Assembly (NCBI GenBank): GCA_028687425.1
Contig: JAQUAD010000029.1
Span: 1 to 34,390 of the forward strand
DNA: 34,390 nt
Source: Sideroxydans sp.
GTDB taxonomy: Bacteria; Pseudomonadota; Gammaproteobacteria; Burkholderiales; Gallionellaceae
Direction of reading: 5' to 3'
Position numbers and translations under genes: made by a program. Below the pieces are notes generated by a model, which had not been told where the DNA came from, made no database searches, and was given only the letters and a program-made list of their open reading frames with translations. Position 1 is the stretch's first letter, and every line of letters begins with the position of its first letter. Positions 16,892 through 25,697 of this stretch are shown here, piece after piece.

Positions 16892-17290
16892 ATGCTAGAC
16901 GAGCCGTCCACCAAGCCTTATTTGATCCGCGCCATCTACGAATGGTGCGCGGACGCCGGGTATACCCCTTATCTGGCTGTGCAGGTGGACGAATATACGC
17001 AAGTGCCGGCCGGCTACGTGAAGGATGGTCAGATCGTCCTCAATGTAGGCGTGGATGCGGTTAAGAACCTGCAGATGGGTAACGAGGACATCAGTTGCAG
17101 CGGTCGCTTTGGTGGCGTTGCCCATCAGCTGATGATTCCGGTGGCGGCTGTTATCGGTATTTTTGCCAAGGAGACGGGGCAGGGCTTGGTCTTCCAGGCT
17201 GGAGAATCCGCACCTCCGGTGTCGTCTGCGCCGCCTGACGAGTCTCCGCCGCCACCGACAGGCAGGCCGCAACTCAAGGTGGTCAAGTAA
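16892..17290 (+). CDS. sspB: ClpXP protease specificity-enhancing factor SspB
   Basis: A 132-residue adaptor that delivers ssrA-tagged proteins to ClpXP. The folded domain (1-110) includes KPYLIRAIYEWCADAGYTPYLAVQVD and ISCSGRFGGVAHQLMIPVAAVIGIFAKETGQG, matching the SspB tag-binding dimer. A Pro/Ser-rich flexible linker (SAPPDESPPPPTG) leads to the terminal RPQLKVVK, which corresponds to the ClpX-binding XB peptide (E. coli ends ALRVVK). It forms an operon with sspA, and a strong bidirectional terminator follows immediately. Confidence 0.95.
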   Translation: MLDEPSTKPYLIRAIYEWCADAGYTPYLAVQVDEYTQVPAGYVKDGQIVLNVGVDAVKNLQMGNEDISCSGRFGGVAHQLMIPVAAVIGIFAKETGQGLVFQAGESAPPVSSAPPDESPPPPTGRPQLKVVK

Positions 17291-17292
17291 AT

Positions 17293-17322
17293 AAAAAGCC
17301 GCAGATCAAACTGCGGCTTTTT
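17293..17322. terminator. Bidirectional terminator between sspB and rpoH
   Basis: A 12-bp perfect stem, AAAAAGCCGCAG (17293-17304) and CTGCGGCTTTTT (17311-17322), with loop ATCAAA. The A-run and T-run at its two ends allow it to terminate both the sspAB transcript and the convergent rpoH transcript. Confidence 0.93.
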
Positions 17323-17341
17323 ATTTCGGCCTGAATCTGGT

Positions 17342-18199
17342 TCAGGCTTGCGCCAGCATGCCGCTCATCTTGCTGAATGCCTTTTGTTCGATCTGGCGGA
17401 TGCGTTCGGCGGATACGCCGAACTCATCAGCCAGCTCATGCAGGGTGGCGTTACCATCTTCCTTCAGCCAGCGTGCTTCCACGATACGGCGGCTGCGTTC
17501 GTCCAGTTCTGATAAGGCATTCGCCAGTCCGGTCGATTGCAGCTGTTCGCGCTCGGATGTTTCAAGAATCACGGAAGGTTCATGTGCCTCGTCGTCCGCC
17601 AAGTATTGTACGGGGGCGTAGCTCTCGTCTTCGTCGTTGCTGGACAGCGGATCGAGTGACAACTCATGTCCGGCGAAGCGGGCTTCCATCTCCACCACAT
17701 CATGCTCACTGACGTTCAGTTGCTGCGCGATCTCGGTCACCTGTTGCGGACGCAACGGCTCCAGCCCTTTCTTCAGGCTGCGCAGATTGAAGAACAGCTT
17801 GCGCTGTGATTTGGTGGTGGCGATCTTCACCATGCGCCAGTTGCGGATCACAAATTCGTGGATTTCGGCACGGATCCAGTGCAGGGCGAATGAAACCAGG
17901 CGCACGCCTCGATCAGGATCGTAACGTTTCACAGCCTTCATCAGGCCGATGTTGCCTTCCTGGATCAGGTCGGCCTGCGGCAATCCATAGCCGATGTAGC
18001 CGCGTGCCACGCTGACCACGACGCGCAGGTGAGACAACACCAGTTGGCGTGCGGCATCAAGGTCGTTCTGTTGCCGGAAGCGTGTCGCCAGTTCCAGTTC
18101 CTGCTCGTGGGACAGGACCGGAATGCGATTGACGGCTTGCACGTAGCCTTCCAAGCCGCCAGCGGCAGATGGCATCGGCAGATTCATGCTTGCATTCAT
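17342..18199 (-). CDS. rpoH: Heat-shock sigma factor RpoH (sigma-32)
   Basis: A 285-residue sigma-70-family factor, the same size as E. coli sigma-32 (284). Region 2 contains the core-binding and -10 recognition segment DLIQEGNIGLMKAVKRYDPDRGVRLVSFALHWIRAEI; the RpoH box QRKLFFNLR follows, which separates it from RpoS and RpoD; region 4.2 (LHELADEFGVSAERIRQIEQKAF) recognises the -35. It drives heat-shock chaperone and protease genes; the htpX promoter at 29195-29222 in this window is an expected target. A strong ribosome site AAAGGAGGAAAG lies 7 nt before ATG 18199. It is downstream of ftsX on the same strand but has its own promoter with an overlapping CIRCE element. Confidence 0.97.
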   Translation of the reverse strand: MNASMNLPMPSAAGGLEGYVQAVNRIPVLSHEQELELATRFRQQNDLDAARQLVLSHLRVVVSVARGYIGYGLPQADLIQEGNIGLMKAVKRYDPDRGVRLVSFALHWIRAEIHEFVIRNWRMVKIATTKSQRKLFFNLRSLKKGLEPLRPQQVTEIAQQLNVSEHDVVEMEARFAGHELSLDPLSSNDEDESYAPVQYLADDEAHEPSVILETSEREQLQSTGLANALSELDERSRRIVEARWLKEDGNATLHELADEFGVSAERIRQIEQKAFSKMSGMLAQA

Positions 18200-18220
18200 G
18201 GTCTTTCCTCCTTTGCGATG

Positions 18221-18250
18221 ATTCTAGCACTCCCGCCAAGAGAGTGCCAA
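18221..18250 (-). promoter_or_regulatory. rpoH sigma-70-type promoter
   Basis: On the minus strand TTGGCA (18250-18245, 5 of 6 matches) and TAGAAT (18226-18221, 5 of 6 matches) are spaced by 18 bp. The leader to the rpoH ATG would be about 15-20 nt, just enough for the strong Shine-Dalgarno sequence. The promoter coincides almost base for base with the CIRCE inverted repeat. Confidence 0.7.
18224..18250. promoter_or_regulatory. CIRCE element (HrcA operator) on the rpoH promoter
   Basis: CTAGCACTC, nine bases, GAGTGCCAA: each arm matches the CIRCE consensus TTAGCACTC-N9-GAGTGCTAA at 8 of 9 positions, and the 9-bp spacing is exact. HrcA bound here would cover both the -35 and the -10, so repression of rpoH until heat inactivates HrcA is expected. 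Placement of CIRCE before rpoH has been reported for betaproteobacteria, as I recall. Confidence 0.88.
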
Positions 18251-18263
18251 AACAGAATTTAGT

Positions 18264-19169
18264 TCAACGCGGCTCGATCTGCCACAGGTGCTGCGAGACG
18301 GAGAACCATGCGCCCAGCCAACCCAGATAGCCGGAAAAGACGAACAGGGCCAAGGTGTCGGACAAGGAGAGCGGATGAAGCTGGAAGTCGCTGGCGTAGA
18401 GCCGGGTCAGCTCGGCCAGGCTGCCGTTCAGCAGCCACAGGCTGGCAGAGACGATCAGCCAAGCGACGATGCCCCCGGTCAGGCCTTGCAGCAGGCCGAA
18501 ATACAGGAAGGGGCGGCGGATGAAGCTGTCGTCCGCGCCGATCAGCTTGGTCACCTCGATCTCGTCGCGCCGGGTCAGGATCTGCAGGCGGATGGTGTTG
18601 AAGGTGATGGCGATCAAGGCCAGACTCAGGGTGGTGGCAAGGATGGCGGTGGCCAATCGGCCCAGATTCAGTAGTGCATCCAGCTTTTTGATCCAGGCCG
18701 AGTCCAGTTGTACATGGTCGAACTGCTTCCAGGACTGCAACTCCTGTGACAGCGCTTCCATTGCCTCGGTATCCGTCGCCTTGGGATAGATGATGAAGGT
18801 GTCCGGCAAGGGGTTGTGCGGCAGGTCGCCGATCATGTCCGATACGCCGGTGCTTTGCTGCAACTGCTGCAGGGCGGCATCGCGCGAGATGAATTCCACT
18901 CTGGCGATGCGTGCGTTGCCTTCCAGTTTGCTCTTGAGGGCCGCCAGTTCGACATCCCGTTTGCCTGCATCCAGAAAAGCGCTGATCTGCGGTGCATCGG
19001 CCACCGTGGATGCGAGTTGTTGCACACTCTTCAGCAACACATAGGCACCGACCGGCAGGCTGAGAGCGATGCCGATGATGGCCATGTTCAGCAGCGAAGC
19101 GCCGGGCGTGAACCACAGGCGGCTCAAGGTGGTTTGCAGCACGTGCAGGTGTTCGCGCAGCATCTTCAT
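18264..19169 (-). CDS. ftsX: Cell-division ABC transporter permease-like protein FtsX
   Basis: A 301-residue inner-membrane protein. Its N-terminal cytoplasmic segment [19 protein letters not shown] precedes the first membrane helix (about 27-47), then a periplasmic domain (about 50-165, DAPQISAFLDAG to FDHVQLDSAWIKKLDALL), and three further helices (near 180, 225 and 275), the FtsX topology. With FtsE it signals to EnvC-type activators so that amidases split septal peptidoglycan. ATG 19169 overlaps the ftsE stop by four bases (19166-19169), which settles the start. rpoH lies downstream on the same strand but from its own promoter. Confidence 0.95.
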   Translation of the reverse strand: MKMLREHLHVLQTTLSRLWFTPGASLLNMAIIGIALSLPVGAYVLLKSVQQLASTVADAPQISAFLDAGKRDVELAALKSKLEGNARIARVEFISRDAALQQLQQSTGVSDMIGDLPHNPLPDTFIIYPKATDTEAMEALSQELQSWKQFDHVQLDSAWIKKLDALLNLGRLATAILATTLSLALIAITFNTIRLQILTRRDEIEVTKLIGADDSFIRRPFLYFGLLQGLTGGIVAWLIVSASLWLLNGSLAELTRLYASDFQLHPLSLSDTLALFVFSGYLGWLGAWFSVSQHLWQIEPR

Positions 19170-19831
19170 GTTGTGCTTCCTTGCTGCAGCATGCCGTGAT
19201 CCAGGTGCAGGGCACGTACCGGGAAGCGTTGCAGGACGCTCTGGTCGTGCGTGGAGATCAGCAGCGTCACGCCGACCTGATGGAAGGACTTGAAGATGTT
19301 CAGGATCTCGCTGGAATACTCGGCGTCCAGATTGCCGGTCGGTTCGTCCGCCAGCAGGATGTCGGGGCGGGTGACGATGGCGCGCGCAATGCACAAGCGC
19401 TGTTGCTCGCCGCCGGACAGGGCGATGGGGTTGGCCTTTTCGCGCGTCAGCAGGCCGACCTTGTCCAGTGCCGCGCGTACCCGCTTGGCGGCTTCGCGAT
19501 GGTCGAAGCCGCTGATTTGCAAGGGCAGCATCACATTGTCGAAGGCGTTGCGGTCGAACAGCAGCTTGTGGTCCTGGAAGATCAGGCCGATGTTGCGGCG
19601 CAGGGCCGGTATTGCTTCGCGCTTGATGGAGCGGATGTTCTGCCCGTTGATCAGCACGCTGCCGCTGGTGGGGCGCTCGATGGCGGCGACGAGTTTCAAC
19701 AATGTGCTTTTGCCCGCTCCCGAGTGGCCGGTGAGATAGACCATCTCACCCTTGGCAATGTCAAAACTCACGTCCTGCAAGGCCTCGTGTCCGCCGGGAT
19801 AGCGTTTGTAGACCTGGCCGAAACGGATCAT
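19166..19831 (-). CDS. ftsE: Cell-division ATP-binding protein FtsE
   Basis: A 221-residue ABC ATPase. Walker [10 protein letters not shown] (about 36-44), Q-loop [12 protein letters not shown], signature [14 protein letters not shown], Walker [13 protein letters not shown] and the switch His in ISTHDQ are all intact. The N-terminus [14 protein letters not shown] fixes the start at 19831; the longer in-frame extension upstream is ftsY read in the wrong frame. It overlaps ftsY by ATGA (19828-19831) and ftsX by ATGA (19166-19169), so the three are translationally coupled. Confidence 0.96.
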   Translation of the reverse strand: MIRFGQVYKRYPGGHEALQDVSFDIAKGEMVYLTGHSGAGKSTLLKLVAAIERPTSGSVLINGQNIRSIKREAIPALRRNIGLIFQDHKLLFDRNAFDNVMLPLQISGFDHREAAKRVRAALDKVGLLTREKANPIALSGGEQQRLCIARAIVTRPDILLADEPTGNLDAEYSSEILNIFKSFHQVGVTLLISTHDQSVLQRFPVRALHLDHGMLQQGSTT

Positions 19832-20781
19832 CGTTCGATATCCAGCAGGGCGGCGATGAAATCTTCCGCGTTGAAGGGTTTGAGGTCGTCCACGCCCTCT
19901 CCCATGCCGATGAAGCGCACGGGGATGGGGTGAGCGCGCGCAATGGCTGCGATGACACCACCCTTGGCCGTGCCATCCAACTTGGTCAGCACCAGTCCGC
20001 TCACATCCAGTGCATCGCCGAAGGCCTTCACTTGCGACAAGGCGTTCTGGCCTGTGTTGGCATCCAGTACCAGCAGCACCTCGTGCGGTGCGCCGGGCAG
20101 CGCTTTGTCGATCACGCGCTTCACCTTTTTGATCTCTTCCATCAGGTGCGCCTGGGTGGCGAGACGGCCGGCGGTGTCTGCCAGTACCACGTCGATACCG
20201 CGCGCCTGTGCTGCTTGTACTGCATCGAAGATCACGGCGGCGGCATCGCCACTCTGCTGCGCGATCACGGTCACGTCGTTGCGCTTTCCCCATTCCATCA
20301 GTTGTTCGCGCGCTGCGGCGCGGAAGGTGTCGCCGGCGGCGAGCAGCACTGACTTGTTCTGGTTCTGGAAATATTTGGCCAGCTTGCCGATGGAGGTGGT
20401 CTTGCCCGCGCCGTTCACGCCGCAAAGCATGATGACGAAGGGCTTGTGCGGGGTGATGTCCAGCGGACTGGCCAGCGGCTGCAACAATTTCAGCAGCGCA
20501 TGCGCCAGGGCCTCTTTCAGCTGGCTGGCCTCGCTCAAGCGCTGTTCTTTGACCTGGCGGCGCACATCGGCCAGCAAGGTTTGCGTGGCATCCATGCCCA
20601 CGTCGGCCGTGATGAGCAGGGTCTCCAGCTCTTCGTAAAGGTCTTCATCGATGCGTGCGCCGGGAACCAGCAGGGCAGTCAGTTGTCCACCGGTCCTCGC
20701 CAATCCTTCGCGCAAGCGCTTGGTCCAGCCACTATCGTTAGATTTGCTGTCAGGGCTTTGTTTTTTCAGAAAACTGAACAT
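19828..20781 (-). CDS. ftsY: Signal recognition particle receptor FtsY
   Basis: A 317-residue SRP GTPase that docks ribosome-nascent chain complexes at the membrane. The NG domain fills nearly the whole protein: G1 [15 protein letters not shown], the insertion-box Arg in [12 protein letters not shown]3 DTAGR, G4 [10 protein letters not shown], and the closing [14 protein letters not shown]. The acidic A domain of E. coli FtsY is almost absent; only a short N-terminus [18 protein letters not shown] precedes the N domain, as in many betaproteobacteria. It heads the ftsY-ftsE-ftsX operon and is divergent from the M16 peptidase pair (67-bp gap). Confidence 0.96.
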   Translation of the reverse strand: MFSFLKKQSPDSKSNDSGWTKRLREGLARTGGQLTALLVPGARIDEDLYEELETLLITADVGMDATQTLLADVRRQVKEQRLSEASQLKEALAHALLKLLQPLASPLDITPHKPFVIMLCGVNGAGKTTSIGKLAKYFQNQNKSVLLAAGDTFRAAAREQLMEWGKRNDVTVIAQQSGDAAAVIFDAVQAAQARGIDVVLADTAGRLATQAHLMEEIKKVKRVIDKALPGAPHEVLLVLDANTGQNALSQVKAFGDALDVSGLVLTKLDGTAKGGVIAAIARAHPIPVRFIGMGEGVDDLKPFNAEDFIAALLDIER

Positions 20782-20848
20782 GGGCTGGGAAAGGTTAGGT
20801 GGAATGTCGCATAATGCGCCCGCATTTTAACGTTTCAGGACGATTTAC

Positions 20849-22201
20849 ATGAGATTTTATGCAATCTGTTTGGGGCTGCTGGCAGCTTTTACCGCGCAGG
20901 CCGAGATATTCGAGCAGACGCTGTCCAACGGACTCAAGGTCATAGTCAAAGAAGACCGCCGTGCACCGGTTATCGTGCAGCAGATCTGGTATCGCGCGGG
21001 CAGTATGGATGAGAAGACCGGAGTGACCGGCGTCGCGCATGTTCTGGAACACATGATGTTCAAAGGCACGAAAACGGTTCCGGTAGGCGAATTCTCGCGG
21101 CGCATCGCAGCGGCAGGCGGACGCGAGAACGCTTTCACCAGCTACGATTACACCGCCTATTTCCAGCAATTGCACAAATCGAAGCTGGAACTGGCGATGA
21201 AGCTGGAAGCCGACCGCATGCACAACCTGAATCTGAGCGATCAGGAATTCGCCAAGGAGATACGTGTGGTGATGGAGGAGCGCCGCTGGCGCACCGACGA
21301 CGATGCGCATGCCTTGCTGGATGAACGCATGATGGCGATGGCCTATCAGGAGCATCCTTACCGTAATCCCATCGTCGGCTGGATGAACGACCTGAAGAAC
21401 CTCACCGCAGACGATGCCCGTCTCTGGTACCACACCTGGTATTCCCCCAACAATGCGACCCTGGTCATCGCGGGCGATGTCGATGCGAAGCAGGTGTTTG
21501 CACTGGCCAGGAAATATTATGGGCGCGTCCATGCCGGCAAGCTGCCTGTGCGCAAACACTATGAAGAGCCAGCGCAGCTTGGCATCAAGCGCATTGAGGT
21601 CAAGGCGCCGGCCGAGTTGCCGTATCTGGTCATGGCTTACCATGCGCCTACCCTGCGTGATGTTGAGAGCGACTGGCAGCCATATGCGCTTTCAGTGCTG
21701 GCGGGGGTGTTGGACGGCAACGATTCGGCGCGGCTGAACAAATCCCTCGTTCGTGAGCAACAAGTGGCGACCAGCATTGGTGCCAGCTATGCCAACACCT
21801 CGCGCGGGCCGACCATGTTCTCGCTGGAAGCCACGCCTGCCGCCGGTACGTCGGTGGACAAACTGGAAGCGGCGATACGCGAACAATTGCAGATGATCGT
21901 GCGTGACGGTGTGAGCGAAGAGGAATTGAAGCGGGTACGTGCGCAAGTCACGGCGGCCGAAGTATACAAACTGGACTCCCTGTTCTATCAGGCGATGCAG
22001 ATCGGCCAGATAGAAAGCATCGGGCTGTCGCATCAGGACCTGCCGGTGATACTGAAGAAACTGCAAGCCGTGACCGCGGAACAGGTGCAAGCCGTGGCAC
22101 GCGATATTCTGCGCGACGACCAACTGACGGTTGCGGTGCTCGACCCGCAACCGCTTTCTGCCGACAAACTGCAGCAAGGAGGTCATGTCCATGCGCACTA
22201 G
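20849..22201 (+). CDS. Periplasmic M16 zinc peptidase, catalytic member
   Basis: A 450-residue pitrilysin-family metalloprotease with a signal peptide (MRFYAICLGLLAAFTAQA, cleavage before EIFEQ). The inverted zinc motif HVLEH (H64, E67, H68) is intact, and the third ligand region follows in EIRVVMEERRWRTDDD. The C-terminal half shows the usual second M16 domain. It is expected to degrade peptides in the periplasm, though its substrate is unknown. It overlaps the next gene, a non-catalytic M16 homologue, by 11 nt, and the two presumably form a heterodimer. Confidence 0.93.
   Translation: MRFYAICLGLLAAFTAQAEIFEQTLSNGLKVIVKEDRRAPVIVQQIWYRAGSMDEKTGVTGVAHVLEHMMFKGTKTVPVGEFSRRIAAAGGRENAFTSYDYTAYFQQLHKSKLELAMKLEADRMHNLNLSDQEFAKEIRVVMEERRWRTDDDAHALLDERMMAMAYQEHPYRNPIVGWMNDLKNLTADDARLWYHTWYSPNNATLVIAGDVDAKQVFALARKYYGRVHAGKLPVRKHYEEPAQLGIKRIEVKAPAELPYLVMAYHAPTLRDVESDWQPYALSVLAGVLDGNDSARLNKSLVREQQVATSIGASYANTSRGPTMFSLEATPAAGTSVDKLEAAIREQLQMIVRDGVSEEELKRVRAQVTAAEVYKLDSLFYQAMQIGQIESIGLSHQDLPVILKKLQAVTAEQVQAVARDILRDDQLTVAVLDPQPLSADKLQQGGHVHAH
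22176..22183 (+). promoter_or_regulatory. Ribosome-binding site of the second M16 gene
   Basis: AAGGAGGT lies 7 nt before ATG 22191 but only 1 nt before ATG 22185, so it decides in favour of the start at 22191. Confidence 0.75.
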
Positions 22202-23500
22202 ATTGTTCTCCTTTGCATTGCTGTGCGCATTTGCAGTCAGCGCTTTTGCGACGCCGCAGATACAACATTGGCAGGCGCCAAGCGGCGCGCAGGTCTATTT
22301 TGTCGAGGACCACAACCTGCCTATGCTCGATGTGGCGGTCAGTTTCCCGGCTGGTAGTGCCTACGATGATGCTGCCAAAAAAGGCGTAGCCGGGCTGACG
22401 CATGGCCTGCTCGATCTGGGCGTGCAGGGCATGAACGAAGACGACATCGCGCGCAAGCTGGCCGATGTCGGCGCGCGCATCGGCAGCAGTTTTGATGCGG
22501 ACCGATCTTCCGTGACCCTGCGCACATTGAGTAGTGCCGCTGAACAAGTGGTCGCGCTGGATATCCTGTCGCGAGTGCTGCAACAGCCGTTGTTCACGGA
22601 AGAGGTCCTGGGGCGGGAAAAGTCGCGTCTGATCGCCTCCCTGCGTGAAGCGGAGACCAAGCCGGAATTCCTGTCCGAGAAGGCATTCGGCAAAGCCGTG
22701 TTCGGCGAACACCCTTACGGCTGGCAGACGGAAGTGGTGGATATTGAAAAGGTTCAACGTGCCGATCTGCTTGAATTCTATCGTTCCCACTATGGCGCTA
22801 GAGAGGCGGTCGTCGCCTTGATGGGCGATGTTTCGCGCCAGCAGGCGGAAGCCATCGCGCAACAGTTGACCGCTCAATTGCCGCAAGGCGGAGATGTTGC
22901 ACCTTTGCCTGCCGTTGCGGGCCTGGGCAAATCCAGCGAGCAGCGTATTCCGCATCCGGCCAGCCAGAGTCATATTTTGATCGGTGTGCCGGGGATCGCC
23001 CGCAACGATCCGGACTATTTCACCTTGTACGTGGGTAACTACATTCTGGGCGGCGGTGGCTTCGTGTCGCGTCTGATGAATGAAGTGCGCGAGAAGCGGG
23101 GTATGGCTTACAGCGTCTACAGTTATTTCATGCCGATGCAGCAGCCGGGCGCATTCCAGATCGGTTTGCAGACCAAGAACGAGCAGGTGGATGAAGCCTT
23201 GCAGGTGGTGCGCAAGACCGTGCGCGATTTCGTGGAAAAAGGTGTGACCACAGCAGAGCTGCGTGCGGCCAAGCAGAACATCATCGGCGGCTTCCCGCTG
23301 CGCATCGACAGCAATCGCAAGATACTGGAATACCTGAGCGTGATCGGTTTCTATCATTTGCCGCTCACCTATCTTGATGATTTCCAGGCGCGCGTCGAGC
23401 AGGTGAACACACGCTCGATTAATGAAGCTTTCCGTCGCCGTATCAACCCCGATGCCATGGCTACTGTGATCGTTGGTGGACAGGCGGCAGGAGAAAAGAA

Positions 23501-23504
<4 letters not shown>
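22191..23504 (+). CDS. Periplasmic M16 peptidase homologue, non-catalytic partner
   Basis: A 437-residue M16-fold protein with a signal peptide (MRTRLFSFALLCAFAVSAFA). The position of the zinc motif reads THGLLDLGVQG: the first His is kept but the Glu and second His of HxxEH are replaced by Leu and Asp, so it should not bind catalytic zinc. The substrate-binding features of the C-terminal half are intact: the glycine-rich loop ILGGGGFVSRLMNEVREKRG and the following AYSVYSYF. Pairs of one active and one inactive M16 subunit, with the active site built across the dimer, are well known (mitochondrial processing peptidase and bacterial relatives). Its stop codon TAA at 23502-23504 overlaps the likely rsmD start. 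Confidence 0.93.
23489..23493 (+). promoter_or_regulatory. Ribosome-binding site supporting an AUA start of rsmD
   Basis: AGGAG lies 7 nt upstream of the ATA codon at 23501, a normal Shine-Dalgarno spacing. No ATG, GTG or TTG in the rsmD frame lies near it. Confidence 0.5.
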
Positions 23505-24780
<1,276 letters not shown>

Positions 24781-24801
24781 TATATCCGGCTTCAACCTTG
24801 G

Positions 24802-24828
24802 AACGGGCTGCCCATGGCAGCCCGTTTT
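24802..24828 (+). terminator. Rho-independent terminator after the ferredoxin gene
   Basis: An 11-bp perfect stem, AACGGGCTGCC (24802-24812) and GGCAGCCCGTT (24816-24826), with loop CAT and a short T-run. It closes the M16-rsmD-coaD-ferredoxin run. Confidence 0.88.
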
Positions 24829-24873
24829 CATTTGAATGTACTTTCTGCGGAAGACAGGCAAGCTGCAATGCAA

Positions 24874-24902
24874 TTGACAGCAGAACGTGCGTTCTCTAGT
24901 AT
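24874..24902 (+). promoter_or_regulatory. Sigma-70 promoter of the lexA-like gene
   Basis: A perfect -35 TTGACA (24874-24879), a 17-bp spacer and -10 TAGTAT (24897-24902, 4 of 6). The start site would be near 24909, with a leader of about 24 nt to ATG 24933. The spacer contains a LexA-like palindrome. Confidence 0.75.
24883..24894. promoter_or_regulatory. LexA-type operator 1 (GAAC-N4-GTTC)
   Basis: GAACGTGCGTTC sits between the -35 and -10 of the lexA-like promoter, and the palindrome extends one base each side (AGAACG-TG-CGTTCT). The GAAC-N4-GTTC form is that of Gram-positive SOS boxes, not the CTGT-N8-ACAG box usual in beta- and gammaproteobacteria. Autoregulation by the adjacent gene product is inferred. 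Confidence 0.65.
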
Positions 24903-24905
24903 GCA

Positions 24906-24917
24906 GTACATTCGTTC
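24906..24917. promoter_or_regulatory. LexA-type operator 2 (GTAC-N4-GTTC)
   Basis: GTACATTCGTTC differs from operator 1 in one half-site base. It lies immediately after the -10 and covers the expected start site. CGTTCT-N-TA recurs in both boxes (24890-24898 and 24913-24921), exactly 23 bp apart, about two helical turns. The same stretch also forms GTACA-N7-TGTAC (24906-24922). Confidence 0.5.
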
Positions 24918-24932
24918 TGTACAGGTGGTGCC

Positions 24933-25532
24933 ATGACCGACTCCCTTCCTTCCGCGCAACGGGATGCTGAATACCTAGCCAGGCTGCAGGAATATTACGC
25001 TGACTGGAAAAGTATCCCTTCCTATGCCGCCTTGTGCGATGTGTTCCATATCGCTTCGAAATCATGGGTGAAGGCTATCCTTGACCGATTGGGCGAGGCG
25101 GGCTTTCTGGAACGTACGCCGGATGGCGTGTGGATTCCCACTCGCGAATTCTTTGCCCGCCCCTTGGCTGAAAGTGCAGTGCCTGCCGGCATGCCGGTCA
25201 CGGTTAGTGCGACGCAGGGCGAGTATTACGTGCTGGACGAGATGCTGATCGACAATCCTTCGCAAACCACGCTGATCACGGTCAAGGGGGATTCAATGGT
25301 GGACGCCGGCATTCATGACGGCGATGTGGCGGTGGTGGAGAAGCGCAATCTGGCCAACACCGGCGACATCGTAGTAGCCATCGTGGATGGGGAATTTACC
25401 TTGAAGACCCTGGACAAAGAGCGCGGCAAATTCATCCTGCGTCCGCAGAATCCGGCATATCCCATTATTCGCCCGCAGGGTTCGCTGGAAATTTTCGGCG
25501 TACTTGTCGGTCTCGTACGCAAGTATCGCTGA
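24933..25532 (+). CDS. lexA: LexA-family self-cleaving SOS repressor
   Basis: A 199-residue two-domain repressor, close to E. coli LexA (202). Residues 1-70 form a winged helix (EYLARLQEYYADWKSIPSYAALCDVF, then SWVKAILDRLGEAGFLERTPDG). The autocleavage site is A85-G86 in SAVPAGMP, and the S24 protease dyad is S121 in VKGDSMVDAGIHDGD and K158 in EFTLKTL; all three match E. coli positions within two residues. RecA-stimulated self-cleavage is therefore expected. The DNA-binding domain diverges from standard proteobacterial LexA, consistent with the unusual operators. Its promoter carries tandem putative operators, so it is likely autoregulated. No imuA/imuB/dnaE2, umuDC or recA gene adjoins it. 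It could be a second, specialised LexA; whether another lexA exists cannot be judged from this window. Confidence 0.88.
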   Translation: MTDSLPSAQRDAEYLARLQEYYADWKSIPSYAALCDVFHIASKSWVKAILDRLGEAGFLERTPDGVWIPTREFFARPLAESAVPAGMPVTVSATQGEYYVLDEMLIDNPSQTTLITVKGDSMVDAGIHDGDVAVVEKRNLANTGDIVVAIVDGEFTLKTLDKERGKFILRPQNPAYPIIRPQGSLEIFGVLVGLVRKYR

Positions 25533-25697
25533 TACAGGCACCGCTACTGCTGACAGAAATCCATATCTCACGTATGTTTCATACTGTGGGGCCTGGAAAG
25601 CTCCCTGAGCAAGATAAACGACGATGTAACCTTACGCGCTTGGCACGACCATTCGGCGAGTGAGGTTCTACTGGGAGCTGATGATGAGGGGCGTCTG

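Noticed and set aside
21948-23357. 469-codon minus-strand open frame
   Set aside because: It is antisense to the second M16 gene and the end of the first; His/Gln-rich without domains.
25533-25697. c-di-GMP riboswitch before the binding-protein/cyclase genes
   Set aside because: The neighbourhood made this attractive, but the conserved GEMM core sequences are not present.
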